Shown: positions 25,178 to 34,478, counted from the first letter of the stretch. The stretch is DNA of 56,303 nt from Rhodopirellula europaea 6C (GCF_000338295.1 NZ_ANMO01000102.1:1-56303), one strand, 5' to 3'. A program made the numbers and translations. Notes: generated from the sequence alone by a model not told the origin.

Positions 25178-26851
25178 TCAGCTGGCACCGAGTTCGACGT
25201 CAATTTTGGCATCTCGTGCTGCGTCGCGAAGTTTGCTCAGTGCACGAGCTTCCAATTGACGAACTCGTTCTTTGGTCACGCCCATTTCTTCGCCGACCTC
25301 TTTCAAGGTCAAAGGTTCCACGCCGCGTTGCAGACCAAAGCGAGCGGTGATGATCTTTTGTTCGCGTTCATCCAGGCGATCCAAGATGCGAGCCAACTCA
25401 CGTTGACGTTGCAGCTGAACGGTCTCTTCCAAGTACGGGTCCAAGCGTTCGTCTTGATGTGCGACGAACATCTCGTCCGGCGTTGCTCGGAAGCGATCGC
25501 GATGTTTGAATTCATTCGGAATGGTCCGAGCGAAGTTCTTCATGATCGCCCATGAGGCGTAGGTGCTGAACTTGTTGCCTCGCGAGTAATCGAATTTCTC
25601 GACTGCTCGGATCAAGGACATGTTGCCGTCGCTGATCAGCGAGAAGAAATCTTCCGCCGATGCAACGTGGCGTTTCGCGATGGAAACCACCAAGCGCAAG
25701 TTCGCTTGCACGATCTTGTTCTTGACCTTGACCGCTTCTTCGTACAGTGATTGGATTTGGTCCATCACTGCCGTATCCATGCGATCGGCGTCTGTCAATG
25801 ATTGACGCAGTTTGTTCGCACGGTGCTTCAGGTAGTTCATTTTGCGGAAGAGGTGACCCTCTTGTTCCCGCGTCAACAGCGGCACGTCGTACAACGCAGC
25901 CAAGTAGCTCGGCAATTCCGAAGGGGCTCGCACTTTACGAGCGGTTTCGGAAACGGGCATCTCAGCCAAGTACTCGCTTTCGCGAGACGTGTCTTCGAAG
26001 TCTTCGTTGTAGATGTACTCAAGCGGCATCTCGAGCAAATGCTGCATCCGAACTTCGTTCAAAATCCGCTGGATGCTTGTTCGAGTTCGTTTGAACCGTT
26101 TGCACAATTGCGGGATGGTCGCACCGTGCAATTGCAATTGGTGAATGACTCGCTTGTCTTCGTCGCTGAGTGTTTCTCGGTGATGAGGGAAAATGGCCAG
26201 TTGGCGATTCTTGGCGTCGAAATTCTTCAGCGTGTAGCGAACCGTTTCAGGCGAGCGATGCATGATCGTCGCGATTTGCTGGATCACTTCGGCGAAGGTG
26301 GCGCCACCCTCGACCAATTGCCGAGCACGTTCGACCATCTCGGTCTTTTCGTTGTCGGTCAGTTGGCTGAATCGTTCGCCACGACGGACTTTGTCGCGGT
26401 TGTTGGCGATGAATCGATCGACGCTGCTGTTGAGAAAGCCAACGCGTTTTCGTTTGCCAAACAAGAATTTGCGACTGACCAAACCGGCGTCACGCCAGCG
26501 GCTGATTGTTTTAGTTGAGACGTGGAAATTGCGGCTGAGGTCGGCCACAGTGTGCACGTGTTCGCCGGCTTCGTTGGCGCCGATGTCGGCCGAATCCGAC
26601 AAGTCTTCGATTAGCAAACGCAGGTCGTGCACCAAATCAGCCGACGCGATTGTTTGTCGCAGCGATGATTCGGGACGGTAGTTGGTGATGCGGAACGTGA
26701 CGTAATCCATCGAATAATCGCGATCGGGCTGAATTTCCGACAGCAACTTTTCGGCCAACAACGACTGTTCGATCTTCTTCGCTCGGGGGCTAAAGCGAGA
26801 CAATTGATCGCGAAGTTCTTTGACAGCAATGTTTCGGTAAGACGTATGCAT
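25178..26851 (-). CDS. Sigma-70 family factor with N-terminal half carrying three helix-turn-helix segments
   Basis: This 557-residue protein has two parts. Residues 1-270 hold a MerR/excisionase-like HTH at 99-150 (TVADLSRNFHVSTKTISRWR), a second HTH-like segment at about 179-211 (GGATFAEVIQQIA, RSPETVRYTLKNF) and a third at about 237-267 (HGATIPQLCKRFKRTRTSIQRI). Residues 311-557 form a sigma factor: region 1.2 (LPSYLAALYDVPLLTREQE), region 2 at 384-450 ([30 protein letters not shown]) and region 4 at 485-545 (LDEREQKIITARFGL, TLKEVGEEMGVTKERVRQLEARALSKL). Region 3 is very short. The N-terminal half probably contacts DNA or regulates promoter choice. The long 760-base spacer upstream and a divergent gene for a secreted protein are noteworthy. 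Confidence 0.9.
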   Translation of the reverse strand: MHTSYRNIAVKELRDQLSRFSPRAKKIEQSLLAEKLLSEIQPDRDYSMDYVTFRITNYRPESSLRQTIASADLVHDLRLLIEDLSDSADIGANEAGEHVHTVADLSRNFHVSTKTISRWRDAGLVSRKFLFGKRKRVGFLNSSVDRFIANNRDKVRRGERFSQLTDNEKTEMVERARQLVEGGATFAEVIQQIATIMHRSPETVRYTLKNFDAKNRQLAIFPHHRETLSDEDKRVIHQLQLHGATIPQLCKRFKRTRTSIQRILNEVRMQHLLEMPLEYIYNEDFEDTSRESEYLAEMPVSETARKVRAPSELPSYLAALYDVPLLTREQEGHLFRKMNYLKHRANKLRQSLTDADRMDTAVMDQIQSLYEEAVKVKNKIVQANLRLVVSIAKRHVASAEDFFSLISDGNMSLIRAVEKFDYSRGNKFSTYASWAIMKNFARTIPNEFKHRDRFRATPDEMFVAHQDERLDPYLEETVQLQRQRELARILDRLDEREQKIITARFGLQRGVEPLTLKEVGEEMGVTKERVRQLEARALSKLRDAARDAKIDVELGAS

Positions 26852-27614
26852 AATCTAGGTTTCCCATGCCAGATTGTCCGTGCCGTTGTCCATGCGACCC
26901 CGGCGGGTCGTCAGCACGTCAATCCAATTTGCCCGGAGGTCGCCTTATCCATAAGACGATCGGTTAGATCGGGCGGGGAGACTTTGTCTCTGGAACCACC
27001 AAGAAGGGGGCTCTCAAAAACCATCCAATTTCTCACCACCGTCTCTTCCGGCGCGACTCCGTGCCACGCCAGTTGAAGAAAACCGAGCATCAGAGCACTG
27101 AATTTCGGCAGACTTCGTGGGCTGTACTGATTAGAGCGTGTGATCTCGTCGAGAGTTCGCTGAGACCACCGTTGATAGCGAAAAAGACGAGTTTTTTCGT
27201 CTCCGACACGTCGCCAAGTTTCCCTCGTTGACCCAATGTCAAACCGATAGTGAACCTGTCGAAATGCGCGGCTACCCTGCCCAAATCAGGACGGAGGGTC
27301 ACTAGTGAAAGTTTCAGGCCAAACGATGCTCCCAAAGTCGAAAATCGCATTTGACTTTGCAAGTGTCCCGCAAAACGCTTGGTTTTCGCTGGCACAAAAT
27401 TTTTGAGCACGCGGCAAGTGTCCTTGTCGCTGTCAAAAAAGTGCAAAGTTTACAATCAGTTTGAAACTTTGGCGGTCTCACAATGAGAAAGCCGGCAAGA
27501 AGGACGAGATCGGATCAACCGCGAGAACCGGTCGAGCCGATTGAACAGATTGAGACCGCTGCTGCGATGCGGTCGCGCGATTTTCGACTCTGCCGCCAAT
27601 CCGCTGAATAGATC
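26852..27614. promoter_or_regulatory. 760-base divergent regulatory spacer
   Basis: This separates the sigma factor start from a divergent gene for a Tat-exported protein. It holds a 10-base direct repeat GCAAGTGTCC at 27359-27368 and 27414-27423, and an 8-bp inverted repeat CAAAGTTT/AAACTTTG at 27444-27451 and 27464-27471 with a 12-base spacer. A 42-codon open frame lies at 27483-27611. A 118-codon frame on the minus strand (27090-27446) has no protein-like features. Most of the spacer is AT-richer than coding DNA and could hold leader RNAs. Confidence 0.4.
27483..27611 (+). CDS. Possible 42-residue small protein or leader peptide
   Basis: An ATG at 27483 opens 42 codons ending TAG three bases before the next start. 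The product is Arg/Glu-rich and polar (starts MRKPARRTRSDQPREP). There is no strong ribosome binding site (GGCGG 8 bases upstream at best). Placement between an inverted repeat and the next gene would suit a leader peptide, but chance is a fair alternative. Confidence 0.25.
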   Translation: MRKPARRTRSDQPREPVEPIEQIETAAAMRSRDFRLCRQSAE

Positions 27615-29225
27615 ATGACGAATTCGACTTCCAAACGTGTCACTCCGAATTCTTCGCCCGCATCTCGCCGTGCGTTCCTGGGACGCTTGGTCGCAATCGG
27701 CGGCATAGCAGGAACCTTAGGAACGAGCCAAATCGCCTCCGCGGCAGGTTCATCGACGAACGACGTGATTCTTCGGCCGCGTCTCGACCTCGGGCTCTAC
27801 CGCGTTCGAATGGAGATGGACGTAAAAGGCAACGTCAATCTGACGAAGGATCCGTTGCTCGCATTGACGGCGAAACCGAGTACCAAACAGCAATTGCCGA
27901 TCACGGCGAAAGTCGCATTGGACTACGAAGAGCGTTATCTGCGACCCAAAAATGCCGATATGGAATCGCCAATCATTGCCGCCGAACGGCACTACCACTC
28001 GGCTCAGGGTGTGAGCCGGTTGAGCCGGATGGATCAGACCACCGAATTGCGTGACAATTTGGGCCTCGTGGTGGCTCGTCGTGACACATTGCCGGAGGCG
28101 ATTTATGCCTCCGACGATTACTTGAATCACGACGAATTGGATCTCCTGCGGACCCCCATCGCCAGCGTCGCTCTGGACCGACTTCTGCCGACTCAAACGT
28201 TGTCGATTGGCGAAAAGGTCGCGTTGGATTCGAATGATTTGGCATCGGCTTTCAACCTGAGTGGCGTGGTCAAAAGCGACGTCGAAATCAGTTTGGTTTC
28301 CAACGATGCCAGCAACGCGAAGTTGCAGTTTCAAGGAAAGATGGATGGTTCGGTCAGTGGTGTTCCGACGCAATTGCGAGTGTTGGGCAAATTGACATTC
28401 CAGCATTCCACTCGGACCGTCACTTGGGCGGCAGTCGCGATCCACGAGACTCGCGAAATTGGAATGGCGGAACCTGGATTCGACGTCACCGCGACGATTC
28501 GAATGATCCGCAAACCGCTTGAGAAACCTCAGGTTTTGCCCGCTTCCGCGGTCGCCGTCGACTTTGACTCGCCGCCACCATCGGACCGAATGCTGATGGC
28601 AGTGGATTGCGAGAAAATCGGCGTCAACGCGCTTCTGGACCGTCGTTGGCGGATCATGCAGGACGGCGCCGGACAGGCGATCCTGCGAATGATTGAGAAC
28701 GAGCAAAGCATCGCTCAGTGCAATCTGCGGTCGCTGCCGCGTCTTCCGGAAGGCAATCAGTTGACGCTGGAGGCATTCGAAGCCGACGTTCAGCGAACTT
28801 TGGACAAGCAGCTCGACCAATTGGTGCGGTCCGAAGAGCAGTTGTCTGACTCCGGCCTGCGAGTTTTGCACGTCACTGCGACGGGCGAAGTCGAGGGGAT
28901 TCCGATCCAGTGGATCATGATGCACTTCAGTGACGATTCGGGTCGCCGCGTCCAGGCCACCCTGACGATGGAAGGCGACAGCGTGAATGATTTAAGCGGA
29001 TCGGACGTCCAATTGGCGGCATCGTTGCAGTGGTCCGGCCCGGCGGTCACCGCGGGCGAGGAAATCGAGCTGGATCCAGCAGAAAAATCCGGCTTGGACG
29101 GCACGGAAACAGCTTCCTCGGCCGGTCAGCAATTAAGATTAGAGCCGGCTGACCTGGTTGCTCCGAGCAAAAATCGTCCGGAGCACGTAATCTCAGCCAG
29201 TGACCTTCCCACGACCAAGCGTTAA
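27615..29225 (+). CDS. Tat-exported hypothetical protein
   Basis: I do not recognise this 536-residue protein. Residues 15-45 hold a twin-arginine signal (ASRRAFLGRLVAIGG, ending IASAAG), implying export in a folded state. Two mature parts are visible. Residues 50-310 are beta-rich, and residues 330-480 include DRRWRIMQDGAGQAILRMI and a repeated style of sentence. The acidic C-terminal tail (about 490-536) is probably disordered. No catalytic motif is apparent. The next gene starts 12 bases later and also encodes a secreted unknown, so they probably form one operon and may act together in the envelope. Confidence 0.75.
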   Translation: MTNSTSKRVTPNSSPASRRAFLGRLVAIGGIAGTLGTSQIASAAGSSTNDVILRPRLDLGLYRVRMEMDVKGNVNLTKDPLLALTAKPSTKQQLPITAKVALDYEERYLRPKNADMESPIIAAERHYHSAQGVSRLSRMDQTTELRDNLGLVVARRDTLPEAIYASDDYLNHDELDLLRTPIASVALDRLLPTQTLSIGEKVALDSNDLASAFNLSGVVKSDVEISLVSNDASNAKLQFQGKMDGSVSGVPTQLRVLGKLTFQHSTRTVTWAAVAIHETREIGMAEPGFDVTATIRMIRKPLEKPQVLPASAVAVDFDSPPPSDRMLMAVDCEKIGVNALLDRRWRIMQDGAGQAILRMIENEQSIAQCNLRSLPRLPEGNQLTLEAFEADVQRTLDKQLDQLVRSEEQLSDSGLRVLHVTATGEVEGIPIQWIMMHFSDDSGRRVQATLTMEGDSVNDLSGSDVQLAASLQWSGPAVTAGEEIELDPAEKSGLDGTETASSAGQQLRLEPADLVAPSKNRPEHVISASDLPTTKR

Positions 29226-29237
29226 CGACGGCTTTTC

Positions 29238-30308
29238 ATGTCAATCATCGCCACACGAACTCGATCTTTGGACGCCTCTTCGGCCGGCTTGCCGCCGCGG
29301 TGGGGCTGGACCGGCGTGATGGCGCGATGGAGCCAAAAATCGATCGTCGCTGTCGCGATGTGCGTTTCGGCGAGCACCATTTGTGGCTCCGCACACGCAC
29401 AAGAGGCTGCTCCGTCGGCCAAGGTGCAAACTGAATTCGCACCGGGAGTTGTGACCGCGATTCCACCGGCTCCGGATCCGAAGGAAACCTTCGATGGTCC
29501 ACTGACGCTGAAATCGATTATCAACAGCCATCCCGAGATCGCTTGGCAGAGCGACAATCATCCCAACGGCGAGCCTCATTTCGAGCCACGCTCGCGCACG
29601 CTGGAAGAAATGGCGAAGCAAGTGATTTTGCGTCGCGAAATCTTTTGCTTTGAGTTTTCGTTCAAACCACTTCGCCAGATGTACCTCGATCTGCCTCGTC
29701 CTGACGGCCGATTGCAACGCAAATTGGTGCATTACATGGTGTATCGCGTTCGTTACCGCGGCGGCGATTTGCGTCCCGCCGTTGACGATCCGGACAATCC
29801 GATCTACCAGCGAATCGAATCGGTCAGCTACAGCTCCCGCCGGTTCTTTCCGATGTTGGTGCTGAGGGATCACGAAAGCGATCGCAGTTATGTCGATCAA
29901 ATTCTGCCGATCGCCCGCGATCGCATCGCGATTCGTGAGCAAATCACCGCTCCACTGCACAATTCGGTCGATATCAGCACGGTCAAAATTCCACGAACCT
30001 CCGACGAGAGCGCACCTGGCGTTTGGGGGGTGGCGACTTGGGTGGACGTGGAACCCGGTTTGGATTTCTTCTCAATCGACGTGTTCGGTTTGACGAATGC
30101 ATTCGAACAGGACGGTGAAGGCGAAGACGCACCGTATCGCCGCAAAGCGTTGACGTTGAACTTCTATCGCCCTGGCGACAGAATGGACCAAACGGAAGAT
30201 CGCGTTCGCTTTGGCGTGCCCGCGTATTCGGATCCGGAAGAGCAAAAATACATGCTGGATCAATATGGGCTGGAACAACGACTTGATTACACGTGGACGT
30301 TCCGCTAA
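29238..30308 (+). CDS. Secreted hypothetical protein, partner of the preceding gene
   Basis: I do not recognise this 356-residue protein. A long N-terminal region (about 1-55) ends with a signal peptide (SIVAVAMCVSASTICGSAHAQE); the functional start could be the internal ATG MARWSQKS at residue 28. The mature part has a conserved-looking middle segment (FEFSFKPLRQMYLDLP, LVHYMVYRVRYRGG) with beta-strand character and no known catalytic motif. It follows the Tat-exported protein by 12 bases and precedes rpmA by 58 bases. A role in the cell envelope is inferred from secretion only. Confidence 0.75.
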   Translation: MSIIATRTRSLDASSAGLPPRWGWTGVMARWSQKSIVAVAMCVSASTICGSAHAQEAAPSAKVQTEFAPGVVTAIPPAPDPKETFDGPLTLKSIINSHPEIAWQSDNHPNGEPHFEPRSRTLEEMAKQVILRREIFCFEFSFKPLRQMYLDLPRPDGRLQRKLVHYMVYRVRYRGGDLRPAVDDPDNPIYQRIESVSYSSRRFFPMLVLRDHESDRSYVDQILPIARDRIAIREQITAPLHNSVDISTVKIPRTSDESAPGVWGVATWVDVEPGLDFFSIDVFGLTNAFEQDGEGEDAPYRRKALTLNFYRPGDRMDQTEDRVRFGVPAYSDPEEQKYMLDQYGLEQRLDYTWTFR

Positions 30309-30366
30309 CCTCTCGCCCTCTCAAAAATCTACAACCATTTCTCACTGATCAAAACGCAGAACTTCG

Positions 30367-30612
30367 ATGGCACACAAAAAGGGTCAGGGCAGCAGCCGCA
30401 ACGGTCGTGACAGCAACGCTCAACGTCGTGGTGTCAAGAAATTCGGCGGTGAAGCCGTTATCGCCGGCAACATTTTGGTCCGTCAGGTTGGAACGAAGTT
30501 CCATCCAGGTGCCGGTGTTGGAATGGGCAACGACTACACCTTGTTCGCATTGGTCGACGGCAAAGTCCGTTTTGACCGCGAAGGTCGTCGCGTCAACATT
30601 GACGTTGCCTGA
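30367..30612 (+). CDS. rpmA: 50S ribosomal protein bL27
   Basis: bL27 is a small protein of the large ribosomal subunit that reaches the peptidyl-transferase centre with its N-terminal tail. The 81-residue product starts [22 protein letters not shown], with the mature-type N terminus and no cleavable Firmicutes-type extension, followed by [29 protein letters not shown]. The usual partners rplU (bL21) and obgE are not beside it; instead a secreted unknown gene precedes it and a helicase gene follows after 25 bases. The identity is certain from sequence. Confidence 0.97.
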   Translation: MAHKKGQGSSRNGRDSNAQRRGVKKFGGEAVIAGNILVRQVGTKFHPGAGVGMGNDYTLFALVDGKVRFDREGRRVNIDVA

Positions 30613-30637
30613 ATAAAAACCGGCTGACTCTTCTTCC

Positions 30638-32653
30638 TTGAGCACGTTTGATGTTGCGGGTCTGAACCCGCCGCAAGCCAAAGCGGTGCAGACGTTGTCT
30701 GGCCCGCTTCTGGTGCTCGCCGGTGCTGGCACGGGAAAAACCCGCGTCGTGACGTTTCGCATTGCGAATCTGATCAAGCACGGCGTGAAGCCTGATCGCA
30801 TCTTGGCGGTGACGTTCACCAACAAAGCGGCTGGTGAAATGCAGGATCGCGTCGGCGAACTGCTGGGCTACAAGAATCAAAAACGTAAACGTGGCCAAAA
30901 GGGCCCGCCGAAGCCCACCATCAGCACGTTCCATGCTCAGTGCGTGAGGATCCTCCGCGAGCATGCGCCCGCGATCGGATTTCCCGCGACTTTCGCGATC
31001 TATGACCGCAGTGACCAAGAGTCGCTCGCGCGGGCGATTCTGCGTGAGTTGCGGTTGCCGAACACGGCTTTAAAACCCGGTGACATGCTTTCGATCATCA
31101 GTGGTTGGAAGAGTGCGTCCGTGTTTCCGGAACAAGCGATGAGCATCGCGAGCACCGACAAAGAGCATTTCGCAGCGTCTGGTTACCGCCGATATCAAAA
31201 CGGTCTGCGTGCTCGCGGGGCGATGGATTTTGACGATCTGCTGCTGCACACTGAGACGTTGTTCGCCGAGCACACCGACATTCGCGATCGCGAAGCGGGC
31301 AAGTATGACCACGTCTTGGTTGACGAATATCAAGACACCAACGGCAGTCAGTACCGGATCACCAAGCACCTGACTGAGGTGCATCGGAACCTTTGCGTCG
31401 TCGGCGACGATGATCAATCGATCTATGCGTGGCGCGGTGCGGACGTGTCGCACATCCTTAGCTTCAGCAAGGATTGGCCGGACGCGGAAGTGGTTTGGTT
31501 GGAAGACAACTATCGCAGCACCGGTGCCATCCTTGAGATGGCCAACACGCTGATTGATTTCAACACGGTTCGTCACGACAAGGTGCTCAAGCCGTTTCGC
31601 CCATCAGGCAAGCGTCCTCGGATTGTGCAGCACAAGGATGAGCAAGCTGAGGCCGAGACGGTCGTTCGTGAGATCAAGCACCTGATTGAAAACGAACACA
31701 TCCAGCCCAAAGACATCGCCATCCTGTTTCGCACCAACGAACAGCCTCGTTTGTTCGAGACGGAACTGCGAAAGCATGATGTGCCGTACGTGATGTTGGG
31801 TAGCCAGTCGTTCTTTGACCGACGTGAAGTCCGTGACATCGTTGCGTATCTGAAATGGATCAATCAGCCCGACGATGAGATCTCGCTGTTGCGCGTGATC
31901 AACACGCCCGCTCGCGGACTGAGTAACAAGTCCGTGCGGATGTTGGTCGATCGCGCCGTGTCGAAGGGCATCCCCGTTTGGCAGGTGATGAACGATCCTG
32001 AATCGGTTGCGGATCTGACCCCGGCGGCTCTTCGGGGGATCGATCAGCTGAAGCAATTGCTGGGCGATGTGCAGCAACGGTTGGCGAACGAAACGATGCG
32101 GGAGGGTCTGGAGACGCTGTTGCAGCGGACCGCCTACGCCGATGAAATCGCTCGGCTTTACGATCAACCCGATGAGCGTGAATCGCGCATGGCATCGATC
32201 GGCGAAGTCGCCAACGCGGTCGCGGCTTACGAGGACAAGAATGAAGAGCCTGATTTGTCGGGTTTCTTGTCCGACATCGCATTGGCCGGTCGAGAGATGG
32301 GCAGCGAAAAGGACAAGTTGGCAATGAAGAACGCGGTTTGGTTGTTGACCATGCACGCGGCCAAAGGATTGGAGTTCCCGGTCGTTTACATGGTCGGGAT
32401 GGAAGATGGCATCCTGCCTCACAGTCGAACGCTGAAAGGCGGGATGGAAGAAGACATCGCCGAAGAGCGGCGTTTGTGTTACGTCGGCATCACACGCGCC
32501 CAAGATCAGTTGACGATGTCGCTGGCTTTGACGCGTCGCAAATGGGGCAAGCCTCGTCCGACCAAGCCGAGCATGTTCCTGTACGAGATCACCGGGCAGG
32601 CCGACAATCCAAACAAGTATCGCAAGCGGAAACAGGGCGCGTCACGGTCGTAA
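30638..32653 (+). CDS. UvrD/Rep/PcrA-type superfamily 1 DNA helicase
   Basis: This 671-residue 3'-5' helicase acts in repair or replication restart. Superfamily 1 motifs appear in order: LNPPQAKAV (Q motif), GPLLVLAGAGTGKTRVV (Walker A), TFTNKAAGEM (Ia), YDHVLVDEYQDTN (Walker B), VVGDDDQSIYAWRGA (III), WLEDNYRST (IV), LLTMHAAKGLEFPVV (V) and EERRLCYVGITRAQDQL (VI). The length and short C terminus fit Rep/PcrA-like enzymes rather than RecB. The start is a TTG 25 bases after rpmA; the frame has no earlier ATG. The C terminus is basic (KYRKRKQGASRS). Exact role among UvrD paralogues is undetermined. Confidence 0.92.
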   Translation: MSTFDVAGLNPPQAKAVQTLSGPLLVLAGAGTGKTRVVTFRIANLIKHGVKPDRILAVTFTNKAAGEMQDRVGELLGYKNQKRKRGQKGPPKPTISTFHAQCVRILREHAPAIGFPATFAIYDRSDQESLARAILRELRLPNTALKPGDMLSIISGWKSASVFPEQAMSIASTDKEHFAASGYRRYQNGLRARGAMDFDDLLLHTETLFAEHTDIRDREAGKYDHVLVDEYQDTNGSQYRITKHLTEVHRNLCVVGDDDQSIYAWRGADVSHILSFSKDWPDAEVVWLEDNYRSTGAILEMANTLIDFNTVRHDKVLKPFRPSGKRPRIVQHKDEQAEAETVVREIKHLIENEHIQPKDIAILFRTNEQPRLFETELRKHDVPYVMLGSQSFFDRREVRDIVAYLKWINQPDDEISLLRVINTPARGLSNKSVRMLVDRAVSKGIPVWQVMNDPESVADLTPAALRGIDQLKQLLGDVQQRLANETMREGLETLLQRTAYADEIARLYDQPDERESRMASIGEVANAVAAYEDKNEEPDLSGFLSDIALAGREMGSEKDKLAMKNAVWLLTMHAAKGLEFPVVYMVGMEDGILPHSRTLKGGMEEDIAEERRLCYVGITRAQDQLTMSLALTRRKWGKPRPTKPSMFLYEITGQADNPNKYRKRKQGASRS

Positions 32654-32774
32654 CGTGTGGAGTTGAAGACGTTGCTTCAGCGATCGTTTGTTCTTCAGAA
32701 GATCGTTCGGCTTTGGCTCGGGGAAGGTAACACGCGCCGCTTCCCGTGCTCGGCCCTCACCCTCGCGTACGCCT

Positions 32775-32821
32775 GAACGGCGTCGCTCGACCTCTCCCCA
32801 AACTTCGTTTCGGGAGAGGTG
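32775..32821. repeat. Hairpin repeat, inverted copy of the element at the right edge
   Basis: This 47-base element contains GAACGGCGTCGCTCGACCTC followed by a hairpin. The 9-bp stem ACCTCTCCC/GGGAGAGGT encloses an inner AAAC/GTTT pair around TTC. Its reverse complement matches 56258-56303 almost base for base. It sits between the convergent helicase and sulfatase genes, so it may also end transcripts. Confidence 0.75.
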
Positions 32822-32940
32822 CACCGTGTGTAAATCAGCCGGAAAGCGGCATCAAAAAACTGCACGACCTCAGGGAGGGTGATGGTGAAATGTCTGACGA
32901 TACGAACTAAGAAGCCGCACGATTCCTTCAACAACGGCGA

Positions 32941-34431
32941 TCAGTCCTGGAAGGGATGCCAAGGCTGTTGCCCATATTTGGACTGTAGGAATTTCGCGTC
33001 GACTTCTTTGTACCAGCGATGCAGGCGGTCTCTCATCGCCGCAACTCGTTCGGCGTTTTGCTCGGCGACATCGTTGAGTTCGCCGATGTCTTCTTTCAGG
33101 TTGTAAAGGTGCACTCGGCCGTCTTCGTAGCGTTCAACCAGCTTCCAATCCCCTTCGCGAATGGCGCCGCCGGGGAAGCCGCCTTGGTTGCTGTAGTGAG
33201 GGTAGTGCCAGTACAGCGATTCGCGATCGAGGGTTGGTTCGCCACGAAGCAATGGTTTCAATGACACACCGTCAACGATCTTTTCCGCGGGTGGCGATTG
33301 GCCACAAAGATCCAAAATGGTCGGATAGAAATCGATGCTGCAAACGGGTTCGCCGCTGGTCGTTCCTGGCTTTGTGATTCCCGGAGCACGAATCATGAAC
33401 GCCTCGCGGATTCCACCTTCGTAGACCCAACCCTTGCCACCTCGCAGCGGCAGGTTCGAGGTTGGCCAGCCTTCGGAGGTGCTCAGGCCACCGTTGTCGG
33501 AGGTCAAGATCACGATGGTTTCTTCGGTGAGTCCCAGGTCATCGATTTGCTTGAGCACACGGCCGACAGCCTGGTCCATTGCCTCGACCATCGCCGCGTA
33601 GGTGGCATGGTTTTGCAGGTGACGCACCGGTCGTCCTTCCCACTCAGCCTTTCCCCAAACCTTTTCCTCTTCTCCAAAAGCTTCTTTGTCGGTCAGGCCG
33701 AGACGCTTGGCTTTGTCTTTGTATTTCTGCACCAGTTCGGGCGGAGCCATCAACGGAGTGTGGACGCTGTAGAACGACAGGTACGTGAGGAACGGTTCGT
33801 CTTTGTGTTGCTCGATGAACTTGGAGGCTTCTTTGGCAAGGCGATCTGGAAGGTGTTCGCCGGTGGTGTTGTCTTCGAGACGCGGATTTTCGAACGGAGA
33901 AAAGTATCGTTTGCCGCTGTATGGACCGCCGGCGTTGTGACCGCCTTGGTTGACATCAAAACCTTGGTGTTCGGGCCAGTATTCTTCGGATGGTCCGAGG
34001 TGCCATTTGCCAGCGAAGAAGGTGGCGTAGCCAGATGACTTGAGTGATTCAGCAAGCGTGGTTTCTTCCAGTGGCATCCGGTTGTTCAGCGGCGCGGGCC
34101 GGAACTTGCCTGGGCGGGTGCCGGTGAAGAAATTGGTCGCGTCGACGCGAGTTGGATACTTGCCGGTCAGGATGCTGTATCGGGTGGGGCTGCAGACCGG
34201 GTTGGCGGCGTAGCCGTCCGTGAATCGCATGCCCGATTTCGACAATTGGTCGATGTTGGGTGTCTCGTAAAACGTGTCCGGGTTGTTCGCACCAATGTCC
34301 ATGTAGCCAAGGTCATCGACCAAGAAGAACACCACGTTAGGCGGCGACTTTTCATCTCCACTAGCTAGCGTGGATGTTGCGACTGCAAGGAGCGGCAACA
34401 GTGCCATGGAAAGGAATGTGCGGTTCAACAT
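32941..34431 (-). CDS. Secreted type I arylsulfatase
   Basis: The protein has 496 residues with a signal peptide (about 1-25). PPNVVFFLVDDLGYMD is the first metal site and NPVCSPTRYSILTGKYPTR is the canonical formylglycine motif CxPxR with the GKYxxR extension. FAGKWHLG contains the catalytic Lys and His, VHTPLMAPP follows, and ILTSDNGGLS is the second metal site; WVYEGGIREAFMI is a typical late segment. It is a complete sulfatase of the arylsulfatase A type, probably acting on sulfated algal polysaccharide. It lies 47 bases after a kinase-like gene and is likely to be co-transcribed with it and the upstream redoxin gene. Confidence 0.94.
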   Translation of the reverse strand: MLNRTFLSMALLPLLAVATSTLASGDEKSPPNVVFFLVDDLGYMDIGANNPDTFYETPNIDQLSKSGMRFTDGYAANPVCSPTRYSILTGKYPTRVDATNFFTGTRPGKFRPAPLNNRMPLEETTLAESLKSSGYATFFAGKWHLGPSEEYWPEHQGFDVNQGGHNAGGPYSGKRYFSPFENPRLEDNTTGEHLPDRLAKEASKFIEQHKDEPFLTYLSFYSVHTPLMAPPELVQKYKDKAKRLGLTDKEAFGEEEKVWGKAEWEGRPVRHLQNHATYAAMVEAMDQAVGRVLKQIDDLGLTEETIVILTSDNGGLSTSEGWPTSNLPLRGGKGWVYEGGIREAFMIRAPGITKPGTTSGEPVCSIDFYPTILDLCGQSPPAEKIVDGVSLKPLLRGEPTLDRESLYWHYPHYSNQGGFPGGAIREGDWKLVERYEDGRVHLYNLKEDIGELNDVAEQNAERVAAMRDRLHRWYKEVDAKFLQSKYGQQPWHPFQD

Positions 34432-34478
34432 GTCACAGAGTTCCGGTTGTGTCTGGCAAGAGGCGGGCGACGTGAATT

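Noticed and set aside
27090-27446. A 118-codon minus-strand frame in the long divergent spacer.
   Set aside because: No ribosome site, no protein-like composition and no family resemblance; the region is more likely regulatory.
27750-28925. A 391-codon minus-strand open frame opposite the Tat-exported protein.
   Set aside because: The plus-strand frame has a twin-arginine signal and operon context; the antisense product is His/Arg/Gln-rich without pattern.
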